DNA of 64,000 nucleotides from CAZQKW01 sp964594075 (lineage in GTDB: Bacteria > Desulfobacterota > WTBG01 > CAIYCZ01): contig CAZQKW010000003.1 of assembly GCA_964594075.1 (NCBI GenBank), forward strand, positions 1 through 64,000. The letters run 5' to 3'. The position numbers and the translations under genes are program-made. Below the pieces are notes generated by a model that was given only the letters and a program-made list of their open reading frames with translations, had not been told where the DNA came from and did no database searches. Of this stretch, positions 1 through 8,741 are shown in pieces (positions within the stretch are counted from its first letter, which is position 1; every line of letters begins with the position of its first letter).

Positions 1-711
1 AGGACTCTTAAAAAGACTATTCTTTATGCACAACAAACCCAGAAGAAGCCTTTTTTATTGAATATCATTGATGCGTATTCATTGTGGGACACCTTCAAGC
101 TGAAAGACGCCCTTCATCTGTTTGGAAAAATCAAAGCCGATGGCGTTCTTAACGCACATCCCATGAACAAAAGTTTTACAAAAAACTTTTCGCTTTTGAA
201 TGGAAGCACGGAAAATAAATATTCAATATACCGGCTGGTTGATCTGCTGCAAAATATCAACCGGCGCATGGAAGAGGGAAAATATGATGATGCGCAGGCG
301 CGCATATACCGGCTATTTGAATATATGGCTCAAATTAAACTCTATGAAAGTCACAACAAATTGGAAACCGAACGAATAAAAATTTCAAGCCTTCCCGAAA
401 CCCTGAGGCATAAATATGAAAAAATGGCCGGGCACAAACAAGAGGTTCAACTTTCAATGGTGCGCGTTTATGAGCTGTTGGAAGATTTGAAAGATGCCAT
501 GGGCGTTGATTTTATGAGTCAATACAGGCAGGAGGAAAGCGAATTAAGAAAACTGCTCAACCAGCGTAATAAATCAATCCTTGCCCATGGCTTCAAGGCC
601 ATCGAAAAAGAAGACTGCGAAAAATTAATGAGTATAGCCCAAGAGTTTTTGAATAAATATTTCCCCGACTGGACAAGGGAAAAGGATAACGCTGTCTTTC
701 CTAAACTCTAA
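1..711 (+). CDS. CRISPR-associated TIGR02710-family protein, C-terminal part (5' truncated by window edge)
   Basis: The frame is open from base 1, so the gene begins upstream and only about 236 C-terminal residues are visible. The TTG at 58 is therefore probably not the true start. The visible part is helical and carries RNKSILAH, an R-x6-H motif of the kind used as the ribonuclease site of HEPN-like domains, about 40 residues from the end. In the TIGR02710/Cas02710 family an N-terminal CARF domain senses cyclic oligoadenylate made by type III effector complexes and the C-terminal domain acts as an RNase. The CARF half would lie outside the window. It sits 14 bp upstream of cas1, which supports a CRISPR role and hints at a type III system. 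The family call rests on recall of the C-terminal pattern, so it is probable rather than certain. Confidence 0.7.
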   Translation, partial: RTLKKTILYAQQTQKKPFLLNIIDAYSLWDTFKLKDALHLFGKIKADGVLNAHPMNKSFTKNFSLLNGSTENKYSIYRLVDLLQNINRRMEEGKYDDAQARIYRLFEYMAQIKLYESHNKLETERIKISSLPETLRHKYEKMAGHKQEVQLSMVRVYELLEDLKDAMGVDFMSQYRQEESELRKLLNQRNKSILAHGFKAIEKEDCEKLMSIAQEFLNKYFPDWTREKDNAVFPKL

Positions 712-725
712 ACCAGCGGCAATGT

Positions 726-1712
726 ATGGCGGTTCTCTATCTTACGGAACAGGGTGCAGTCCTGCGCAAGAAATCAAAGACACTGGTCGTTGACAAGGCC
801 GGGGAAGTTCTCTTGGAAGTGCCTGAGTTCAAGGTGGAGCGGGTATTGATATTTGGCAATATCCAGATTACCACCCAGGCGGTTGCCTTTTTGCTTGAGA
901 GCGGCATTGAGACGAGTTTTTTTACCATGAACGGCAAGCTGAAAGGAAAACTGACGCCGCTGGAAACAAAAAATGTTTATCTGCGTCTCTATCAATATAA
1001 GCGATATCAGAATGAAGACTTCAAGCTGCGGCATGCACAGCGCATCATTGAAGGCAAGATAAAAAATCAAATTGTGCTGCTTCAGCGCTATCAGCGAAAT
1101 CACCCTGAAGTTGATTTTACGTTAAGTATTGACCGGCTGCAGGAAGCGATAAATACGCTCCAGATAAAAAAGAAAGTGTCCACGGTGCTGGGTGTCGAAG
1201 GTGCGGCAACGGCTGTCTATTTTGAGACGTTTGGGAAAATGTTTCGCAAGGAACTTAAGTTTGATGGACGTTCTCGCAGACCTCCCAAAGACCCTGTTAA
1301 TGCACTGCTTAGTTTTGGATATACGCTCATAACCAATGAAATTCTCTCATTGCTTTCAGGTATGGGGTTTGATCCGTATATTGGATATTTGCATGCCATA
1401 GATTACGGCAGACCGTCTTTAGCGCTTGATCTGGTTGAAGAATTCAGGCATCCGATTGTTGATCGGCTCGTGCTCTCCTCTTTTAATAAAGAGGTTTTTG
1501 ATGCAGAGGACTTTGAAGAAAAGGAAGACGGGGTTTTCCTTAAAGAAAATTCCCGCAAGACATTTTTTCTCCACTATGAGCGGTCTCTGCAACAACACTT
1601 TCAGTATGAAGATTCAGAGGTAAACTTCCGTCAGTTGTTTAAGAAGCAGGCACAGAAACTGGCGCAGGTCATTTTGAAAAACGAACAATACTCACCGTTC
1701 CTGTTAAAATAA
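726..1712 (+). CDS. cas1: CRISPR-associated endonuclease Cas1
   Basis: Cas1 is the metal-dependent integrase subunit that, with Cas2, inserts new spacers at the leader end of the array. The 328-residue length is typical. The N-terminal beta domain is followed by the helical catalytic domain. The expected metal ligands are visible: E158 in VEGAA, H223 in LHAIDYGRPS, and D235 with E238 in LALDLVEEF. The ATG at 726 is used. The stop codon overlaps the cas2 start by one base (TAATG), so the pair is translationally coupled. The gene lies between the ancillary nuclease gene and cas2, and all three read towards the array. No interference genes (cas10, cas7, cas5 or cas3) occur in the window; they may lie upstream. 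Confidence 0.97.
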   Translation: MAVLYLTEQGAVLRKKSKTLVVDKAGEVLLEVPEFKVERVLIFGNIQITTQAVAFLLESGIETSFFTMNGKLKGKLTPLETKNVYLRLYQYKRYQNEDFKLRHAQRIIEGKIKNQIVLLQRYQRNHPEVDFTLSIDRLQEAINTLQIKKKVSTVLGVEGAATAVYFETFGKMFRKELKFDGRSRRPPKDPVNALLSFGYTLITNEILSLLSGMGFDPYIGYLHAIDYGRPSLALDLVEEFRHPIVDRLVLSSFNKEVFDAEDFEEKEDGVFLKENSRKTFFLHYERSLQQHFQYEDSEVNFRQLFKKQAQKLAQVILKNEQYSPFLLK

Positions 1713-1984
1713 TGTTTCTTGTTGTCAGTTACGACATCTCAGATGATAAACGCCGCTTGCGGGTGGCAAAAAAATTAAAAGATTTCGGAGTCAGGGTTCA
1801 GTTTAGCGTTTTTGAGTGTATCTTGGAGCAGGACAAGATTGACGAAATGAAGCAGGTGATAGCACCACTCTTGGGGGAAGAAGACAGCGTGAGGATATAT
1901 TACCTTTGTGAAGCATGTAAGAAAAAAATAAACAGTTACGGCGAAGTCAGTATTACTGAGGACCCTGTAGTATATATTGTATAA
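1712..1984 (+). CDS. cas2: CRISPR-associated endoribonuclease Cas2
   Basis: This is a 90-residue Cas2, the dimeric ferredoxin-fold scaffold that bridges two Cas1 dimers in the adaptation complex. The N-terminal pattern MFLVVSYDISDDKRRLRV places the conserved aspartate at the end of the first beta strand. SVFECIL and the later SVRIYYLCEAC strand are also typical. Length matches the family. Its ATG overlaps the last base of cas1. Stop at 1982-1984 is followed directly by the array leader. Confidence 0.96.
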   Translation: MFLVVSYDISDDKRRLRVAKKLKDFGVRVQFSVFECILEQDKIDEMKQVIAPLLGEEDSVRIYYLCEACKKKINSYGEVSITEDPVVYIV

Positions 1985-2149
1985 ACGCAGCCGATTAGCG
2001 GAATCACGCAACTCATCAAAATAACTTCAAATAATTTTGTAAAGGCGGTGAATTTTATGTTAATAAAATCTTTTCAAATGGGAAAAAATAAGTGGTTAGC
2101 GGAAATGATGCTCAAACTTGCTGTTTTTGCAATGGTTTTGAGGGAAGCT
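1985..2149 (+). promoter_or_regulatory. CRISPR leader
   Basis: This 165-bp A/T-rich stretch lies between cas2 and the first repeat. The array end next to cas2 is taken as the leader end because the repeats there are perfect, while the far end carries a truncated repeat. No convincing -35/-10 pair stands out. A short reading frame with a ribosome-binding site lies inside it (separate entry). Confidence 0.75.
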
Positions 2150-2161
2150 ATTGGAAACTAA
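2057..2161 (+). CDS. Possible 34-residue leader ORF ending inside the first CRISPR repeat
   Basis: An ATG at 2057 follows AAGGCGGTGA with a 6-base gap, close to the ideal Shine-Dalgarno sequence. The frame runs 34 codons through the leader and stops at TAA at 2159-2161, which is part of the CRISPR repeat (AACTAAG). The peptide is M-rich with a hydrophobic second half (KLAVFAMVL). No homology is recognised. It could be chance, a translated leader peptide that influences pre-crRNA transcription, or the remnant of a gene displaced by the array. Only the ribosome-binding site argues for real translation. Confidence 0.3.
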   Translation: MLIKSFQMGKNKWLAEMMLKLAVFAMVLREAIGN

Positions 2162-5100
2162 GACCCGATTACGAGGGGATTGAGACGTTAAAGCCCATGA
2201 TGGGGCAATGATTATTCAAGAGAATTGGAAACTAAGACCCGATTACGAGGGGATTGAGACCAAAAAAACATCTGCTGGTTTTTTGCTGCTTCTGCTTTCA
2301 TTGGAAACTAAGACCCGATTACGAGGGGATTGAGACACGCTCTTGGAACTCCCTTTTTCTGCCGTCCTTAATTTAGATTGGAAACTAAGACCCGATTACG
2401 AGGGGATTGAGACTTCAGACAAATAAACTGGTTGAGCGATGCGGTCATGGATAGATTGGAAACTAAGACCCGATTACGAGGGGATTGAGACACCAATGTA
2501 GTGTCAAGGTAAATACGCTGGAAATACGTAATTGGAAACTAAGACCCGATTACGAGGGGATTGAGACTTCTTTTGCTTCTCTTGTTTCTTTTGCTTCTCT
2601 TGTTTCTTTATTGGAAACTAAGACCCGATTACGAGGGGATTGAGACATACTTTTTACTTATGTCCGAGCGTCGTAACATGCCCTTTATTATTGGAAACTA
2701 AGACCCGATTACGAGGGGATTGAGACCTTCAAAATGAAAAACTTTTTTTACGCTGGTGCGCTCCAAATTGGAAACTAAGACCCGATTACGAGGGGATTGA
2801 GACCTTTTACCATTTTGTCTCCCTTCTCTCGCCCACTTTTGCATTGGAAACTAAGACCCGATTACGAGGGGATTGAGACTATCAAATTTGGAGTCCAGAA
2901 AATGAAACATTTTTTATGATTGGAAACTAAGACCCGATTACGAGGGGATTGAGACTATCCTATTTCGCACCCGTCACTTTCGGATAAGACTCTTATTGGA
3001 AACTAAGACCCGATTACGAGGGGATTGAGACCTATTCCTCCAAGCTCTTTGCTTTCACCCTAATCCTTTGAATTGGAAACTAAGACCCGATTACGAGGGG
3101 ATTGAGACTCCATATGTTGGACGATGCCTTGGGCTGTAGTGCTAAGTAATTGGAAACTAAGACCCGATTACGAGGGGATTGAGACTTAGGTTCTTGGATG
3201 TATAATGAGTTGTGCTTATCGGCTGGATTGGAAACTAAGACCCGATTACGAGGGGATTGAGACGCCAAGCTGAGAGAAGTAGTTTGAATTGGGCTCAGAC
3301 AAGATATTGGAAACTAAGACCCGATTACGAGGGGATTGAGACAACAACGGCAGAACAGTTCCCGCCAAGCATAGACGGGATTGGAAACTAAGACCCGATT
3401 ACGAGGGGATTGAGACTTTGTGCGCTATTTGCCGAACAAAAACCTCATTGTTCAAAATTGGAAACTAAGACCCGATTACGAGGGGATTGAGACTTAAAAT
3501 ACAAGGGACTTCATACATTATTTCGTCCCTATTGGAAACTAAGACCCGATTACGAGGGGATTGAGACGCTGCGCAATATGGGTATGGTTTCATCAAGTTA
3601 ACATATCATTGGAAACTAAGACCCGATTACGAGGGGATTGAGACCCCGTAACCGGACTTTCATAAATCAGTTTTCGGGCTTTATTGGAAACTAAGACCCG
3701 ATTACGAGGGGATTGAGACATATGAATAAAGAAAGCTGTGAAAGCTGCCTTATCATGAAATTGGAAACTAAGACCCGATTACGAGGGGATTGAGACTGTC
3801 TCTTTGAGTATCTAATTCCTCAATCCACTCTGACATGGATTGGAAACTAAGACCCGATTACGAGGGGATTGAGACATCCTCTTCATTGTGTATTTCCTCC
3901 TCTGAAGCTGGTGGATTGGAAACTAAGACCCGATTACGAGGGGATTGAGACTGGTCGTCTTCTGTCCAGACCGGACAGCATCTATGGCTTGAATTGGAAA
4001 CTAAGACCCGATTACGAGGGGATTGAGACTTACGGGCAGACATGGAATAATGTATTCTTAAATTCGTATTGGAAACTAAGACCCGATTACGAGGGGATTG
4101 AGACCAGTTTGCGCGTTTTTCCGTGGAGTGCATGTGCTATATTGGAAACTAAGACCCGATTACGAGGGGATTGAGACCTTATCCTTTTTCATTTTCCTAC
4201 CTCCTTTTCTCTTAATATTGGAAACTAAGACCCGATTACGAGGGGATTGAGACTTTTAATTTCCTCTGCCACCTCAATAGATTCATCTATCATTGGAAAC
4301 TAAGACCCGATTACGAGGGGATTGAGACGTGGTCTTTCAGCGCCAGTTCTATGCGAAGAAGTTGGTCTCATTGGAAACTAAGACCCGATTACGAGGGGAT
4401 TGAGACTTTTCCTTATCCTTCATTTTCCTACCTCCCTTTGTTTATTGGAAACTAAGACCCGATTACGAGGGGATTGAGACTTCGTTTGTTTCTGTGTGAA
4501 GGTTTCGGTCTAACATGGTATTGGAAACTAAGACCCGATTACGAGGGGATTGAGACCTTGTATCTCTCTCCATTAGGACGATGCGGCTCTTCCGATTGGA
4601 AACTAAGACCCGATTACGAGGGGATTGAGACTGCTTTTGGTGAGTAGCGGACATCGCCCGTCTCTATGTTATTGGAAACTAAGACCCGATTACGAGGGGA
4701 TTGAGACATTGTTACTCTTCTTACTCATACTTACTCCTTCCTTGATATTGGAAACTAAGACCCGATTACGAGGGGATTGAGACGTGGTTGCGGTGCGGGT
4801 GGCAACGGCATGAATTGTGGTATTGGAAACTAAGACCCGATTACGAGGGGATTGAGACGCTAACTCTTGGGCAGTTTTAACGTAGTTGTTGAGGGACATT
4901 GGAAACTAAGACCCGATTACGAGGGGATTGAGACTCTATCAATACCACCCCACACATTATAGTAAAGAACATATTGGAAACTAAGACCCGATTACGAGGG
5001 GATTGAGACGACTTTGATTATGTTCTTATTGTGTCTCTTGGCTATAATGATTGGAAACTAAGACCCGATTACGAGGGGATTGAGACCAATCTCTACGGGT

Positions 5101-6906
5101 GTAATCCACCCGTGGAGAGGACACATTGGAAACTAAGACCCGATTACGAGGGGATTGAGACTAAATCCATGTTTCCGCGGCTTGCCGGCAGAATTTTTAT
5201 TGGAAACTAAGACCCGATTACGAGGGGATTGAGACAAAATTACCACATCCCCTGTCACTGGGCTGTTGTAAATATTGGAAACTAAGACCCGATTACGAGG
5301 GGATTGAGACCCACACATACCATCCATAAGCAACAGCACCACTGCCCTTGTATTGGAAACTAAGACCCGATTACGAGGGGATTGAGACATCTCAAAGTTT
5401 GATTTAATCGTTAAAGAGACACCTTTATCATTGGAAACTAAGACCCGATTACGAGGGGATTGAGACCATTCGTAAAAAACGTCCGCCTGCAACTCACGCA
5501 GACGTTTTACATTGGAAACTAAGACCCGATTACGAGGGGATTGAGACGCGGTTAAGCTGAATGTTGACAAAATTCTTTATTTCATTGGAAACTAAGACCC
5601 GATTACGAGGGGATTGAGACATTTAATTTCCTCTGCCACCTCAATAGATTCATCTATCATTGGAAACTAAGACCCGATTACGAGGGGATTGAGACGTGGT
5701 CTTTCAGCGCCAGTTCTATGCGAAGAAGTTGGTCTCATTGGAAACTAAGACCCGATTACGAGGGGATTGAGACTTTTCCTTATCCTTCATTTTCCTACCT
5801 CCCTTTGTTTATTGGAAACTAAGACCCGATTACGAGGGGATTGAGACTTGTCTGTGAGAATTGAGCGGATTTTTCTAACGAAGTTATTGGAAACTAAGAC
5901 CCGATTACGAGGGGATTGAGACCATCAAGGAGAGAATGAGTAATGAAAAGAGTTTCTGGAAGATTGGAAACTAAGACCCGATTACGAGGGGATTGAGACA
6001 CTTTTCATCTTGTGTGCACTCGCGCATGGGATTATTGTATTGGAAACTAAGACCCGATTACGAGGGGATTGAGACTAAAACACCCATTAAAACCACACCC
6101 ACCAAGAAACCTCCATTGGAAACTAAGACCCGATTACGAGGGGATTGAGACTCCGGGAGCGGTTTCACGTGCGGTTTCATCTTGTTTAATTGGAAACTAA
6201 GACCCGATTACGAGGGGATTGAGACATATCCATCGCTAACCCGTTCAAATGTCTGCTGTTTAATTGGAAACTAAGACCCGATTACGAGGGGATTGAGACC
6301 CTGGCAATCTCAGTTGAGTAACAATATTCATTATACGAGATTGGAAACTAAGACCCGATTACGAGGGGATTGAGACCAGTCTTCACCCACCATTCGTTGT
6401 TCGAACTGTTTTGGTTCATTGGAAACTAAGACCCGATTACGAGGGGATTGAGACAGGGATTGGTTAAATTGGTTAAATTGTTTATAATGGTATTGGAAAC
6501 TAAGACCCGATTACGAGGGGATTGAGACCGTCGGCTTCCTCCAGGGAATTGAGCCACTCCTCATACTCAAATTGGAAACTAAGACCCGATTACGAGGGGA
6601 TTGAGACTTTCCCACTTGCGAAAGCACCTTTCCCCGTCAATACGGAGGATTGGAAACTAAGACCCGATTACGAGGGGATTGAGACTTTCCCCGGTTTCAA
6701 GGAATTTCTTTTTGGCCTTTTCGGATTGGAAACTAAGACCCGATTACGAGGGGATTGAGACCAAAATCGTTGATGATAACCCTGTAAATTTTGTTGTTAA
6801 TTGGAAACTAAGACCCGATTACGAGGGGATTGAGACTCTGAGTCTTTTCTTCCAGACCGCTCAAACATATACAAAAATTGGAAACTAAGACCCGATTACG
6901 AGGGGA
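2150..6906 (+). CRISPR. CRISPR array: 62 full 37-bp repeats, 62 spacers, truncated terminal repeat
   Basis: The repeat is 37 bp, starting ATTGGAAACT and ending GGGGATTGAGAC, with a short internal CCC/GGG dyad around CGATTACGA. By my reading full copies start at 2150, 2224, 2300 and so on to 6800, 62 in all, and look identical. Copy 63 starts at 6877 and loses its last 7 bases at 6906. Start-to-start distance is 73-81 bp, so spacers are 36-44 nt. The block of spacers 28-30 (4254-4443) recurs as spacers 46-48 (5621-5810). The array reads away from cas1-cas2. The 3' handle and spacer length resemble type III or I-D arrays, and the neighbouring TIGR02710-type gene favours type III. Confidence 0.99.
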
Positions 6907-7412
6907 CGAACCAAAGGCTGAAGGCGAAAGGCAGAAGGAGAAANNNNNNNNNNNNNNNNNNNNNNNNNNNNNNNNNNNNNNNNNNNNNNNNNNNNNNNNN
7001 NNNNNNNNNNNNNNNNNNNNNNNNNNNNNNNNNNNNNNNNNNNTTCATATTTCATCCTTCATACTTCATCCTTGGCAGTGACCCGATTACGAGGGGACGA
7101 ACCAAAGGCTGAAGGCGAAAGGCAGAAGGAGAAAGGCTGAAGGCAGAAACCAGAACAGAAGTTGTTGCCCCGCACATTCATATTTCATCCTTCATACTTC
7201 ATCCTTGGCAGTGACCCGATTACGAGGGGACAAACCAAAGGCGGAAGGCAGAAGGCTGAAGGCAGAAACCGGAACAGAAGTTGTTACCCAACACATTCAT
7301 ACTTCATCCTTCATCCTTTATCCTTGGCAATGACCCGATTACGAGGGGACGAACCAAAGGCAGAACGCGGAAGGAGGAAGGAAAAAGGCTGAAGGCGGAA
7401 GGCGAAAAAATA
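6877..7412 (+). repeat. Tandem satellite combining CRISPR-repeat core and 7-bp repeats
   Basis: Four copies of the core GACCCGATTACGAGGGGA occur, beginning near 6889, 7080, 7212 and 7332. The first is inside the truncated terminal CRISPR repeat. Each is followed by ACGAACCAAAGG or ACAAACCAAAGG and a purine-rich run with 7-bp period (AAGGCTG, AAGGCGA, AAGGCAG, AAGGAGA). Then comes a linker with AACAGAAGTTGTT and a pyrimidine run with 7-bp period (TTCATCC, TTCATAC) ending TTGGCAG or TTGGCAA. Unit lengths are about 132 and 120 bp; the unit holding the N gap has unknown length. The purine and pyrimidine arms are partly complementary and could fold back. Confidence 0.9.
6944..7043. other. Assembly gap of 100 N
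   Basis: Exactly 100 N lie between the purine half and the pyrimidine half of one satellite unit. A round 100 is the usual placeholder for a scaffold join of unknown size, so the number of satellite units, and possibly some array sequence, is not known. Confidence 0.98.
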
Positions 7413-7860
7413 AAAAACGGCATGCTACTAAGGGGGTGAGAATTGACTGAAAGAGATTTGAAAACAAGGACGAAAAATTTTGCATTGCGAATTATCAGGT
7501 GTTACACGACCTTGCCAAAAACGGTTGAAGCACAGGTTTTGGGCAAGCAATTACTTCGTTCCGGAACCTCGGTAGGCGCACATTACCGGGAGGCGCAACG
7601 CAGTCGCTCCAATGCTGAATTCATCAGTAAGATGGAAGGAGGTATGCAAGAACTGGAGGAGACAATATATTGGATGGAATTACTGACGGATGGAGGTATA
7701 ATTAAAGAGCAGCAGATACGCGATCTTCACAGTGAAGCGCATGAAATAATGGCAATTTTTGTAACCTGCACAAAGAAGGTGAAAAATGGCACTAAGCGAT
7801 CATAACCTTTCATCTTTCATCTTTTATCCTTCATCCTTCCTCCTTTTTCCTTCCTCCTTC
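7370..7860. mobile_element. Putative cassette: S23-type gene flanked by 19-bp inverted repeats
   Basis: The 19 bases at 7370-7388 (GAAGGAGGAAGGAAAAAGG) are the exact reverse complement of 7842-7860. Both copies belong to longer runs with a 7-bp period, purine-rich on the left and pyrimidine-rich on the right. Between them lies only the four-helix-bundle gene at 7443. No transposase or target-site duplication is seen, so mobility is inferred from the arrangement and from the second similar cassette near 9.2-9.8 kb. Confidence 0.5.
7443..7805 (+). CDS. Four-helix bundle protein (23S rRNA-intervening-sequence / S23 family)
   Basis: This 120-residue all-helical protein fits the S23/TIGR02436 four-helix-bundle family. 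Marker segments are LGKQLLRSGTSVGAHYREAQR and FISKMEGGMQELEETIYWMELL. Members were first noticed inside intervening sequences of 23S rRNA genes, and the Avd protein of diversity-generating retroelements has the same fold. The biochemical role of free-standing members is unknown. The start is TTG at 7443, chosen because GGGGGTGAG lies 5-6 bases upstream. The gene is enclosed by inverted 7-bp repeats, and the right-hand run begins at its stop codon. No reverse transcriptase or variable repeat accompanies it, so a DGR function is not supported. Confidence 0.85.
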   Translation: MTERDLKTRTKNFALRIIRCYTTLPKTVEAQVLGKQLLRSGTSVGAHYREAQRSRSNAEFISKMEGGMQELEETIYWMELLTDGGIIKEQQIRDLHSEAHEIMAIFVTCTKKVKNGTKRS

Positions 7861-7875
7861 ATCCTTTTTTTATCT
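7806..7875 (+). repeat. Pyrimidine-rich 7-bp repeat run
   Basis: About nine consecutive 7-bp units (TTTCATC, CTTCATC, CTTCCTC, CTTTTTC and variants) fill the space between the four-helix-bundle gene and the hydrolase start. The run mirrors the purine-rich run left of the gene. The hydrolase ATG at 7879 follows almost immediately, with no purine-rich ribosome-binding site left upstream. Confidence 0.85.
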
Positions 7876-7878
7876 TAA

Positions 7879-8736
7879 ATGCTTAAACACGACTTCATAG
7901 ACTATCAGGGCATTCCTCTGCATTTGACCGTTTATGAGGTTGATGGTCACGCCCCCAGCCTGATTTTTCTCCACGGCATGTCCATGCACGCCGGCGCCTA
8001 TGCCTTCACCGTTCCAAACGCGAACTTTCTCGCGGCGCTCGCTGCTGAAGGATTCAATGTGATTGGGCTTGATCTGCAGGGACATGGCCGCAGCGGCGGC
8101 GCCAGAGGATTGTTTACCTATCAGGATTTGATCGGGAATATTCGATGCGCGGTGGATTATGCCCTAGAGCGATACAACCAGCGCATCGGCATAACCGGAA
8201 CCAGCATGGGCGGAGTCCTCTCCTTTTATGCTGCCATTGAAGACAAACGCATCAAGTCGGTTGTGTGTCATAATGTGGTTGATCTGCGTGATGTGCGCCC
8301 TATTTTTTATTTAAAAAGACATTTCCTCTTATTGCCTTTGCTGAAAGTTTTAAAACCTGTTGCACCGTTTCTCACCTGGCTGCCCTTCCCCATCGTTGCC
8401 TATATAGAACCCAAAGATGTCTTTGATAAAAAGGAGAATTTTCAGTACATAGTCAAAGATCCTTATATGACCTGGGCATACCGCTGCAGCTCGTGGATTT
8501 CTGTCTTCTATAATCCCGATGATAAGCCAACTGTTGAATCGCAAACGGCGCCGGTCAGAATAATTGACGGCGAGCAGGATAAAATTTTTCCGGTTGCCTA
8601 TACGCAGGCTTTTTACCAATGGCTGCGGTGTGAAAAGGATTTTGTGGTCGTGCCCGGCGTCAAGCATATGCTGTTCATTGAACATATCAACATTGCAGCG
8701 CCGCTGGTGGCAGAGTGGTTCTGGAGATTGTTCTGA
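7879..8736 (+). CDS. Alpha/beta hydrolase (lysophospholipase-like)
   Basis: A 285-residue alpha/beta-hydrolase-fold protein. It has the oxyanion-side motif LHGMSMHAG (residues 31-39), the DLQGHGRSGG turn (65-74), and a nucleophile elbow GTSMGG with Ser109. Asp234 in DGEQD and His263 in PGVKHM complete a plausible Ser-Asp-His triad. A hydrophobic lid-like segment lies around residues 145-180. The pattern resembles monoglyceride lipase or lysophospholipase relatives, but the substrate cannot be read from sequence. There is no signal peptide, so it is probably cytoplasmic. The start codon sits three bases after a pyrimidine satellite and has no visible Shine-Dalgarno, suggesting that its native upstream region was displaced. 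Confidence 0.85.
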   Translation: MLKHDFIDYQGIPLHLTVYEVDGHAPSLIFLHGMSMHAGAYAFTVPNANFLAALAAEGFNVIGLDLQGHGRSGGARGLFTYQDLIGNIRCAVDYALERYNQRIGITGTSMGGVLSFYAAIEDKRIKSVVCHNVVDLRDVRPIFYLKRHFLLLPLLKVLKPVAPFLTWLPFPIVAYIEPKDVFDKKENFQYIVKDPYMTWAYRCSSWISVFYNPDDKPTVESQTAPVRIIDGEQDKIFPVAYTQAFYQWLRCEKDFVVVPGVKHMLFIEHINIAAPLVAEWFWRLF

Positions 8737-8741
8737 TAATT

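Noticed and set aside
3080..6888. Open frames within the array with repeated SQSPRNRVLVSN (minus) or WKLRPDYEGIET (plus)
   Set aside because: These are translations of the CRISPR repeat alternating with spacers; they have no ribosome-binding sites and are not proteins.
1..6906. Type II (Cas9) or type V system
   Set aside because: There is no cas9 or cas12 gene and no anti-repeat suggesting a tracrRNA; repeat length and the ancillary gene point elsewhere.
6944..7043. Reading through the N run as coding sequence
   Set aside because: The run is an assembly placeholder; a frame across it has no meaning.
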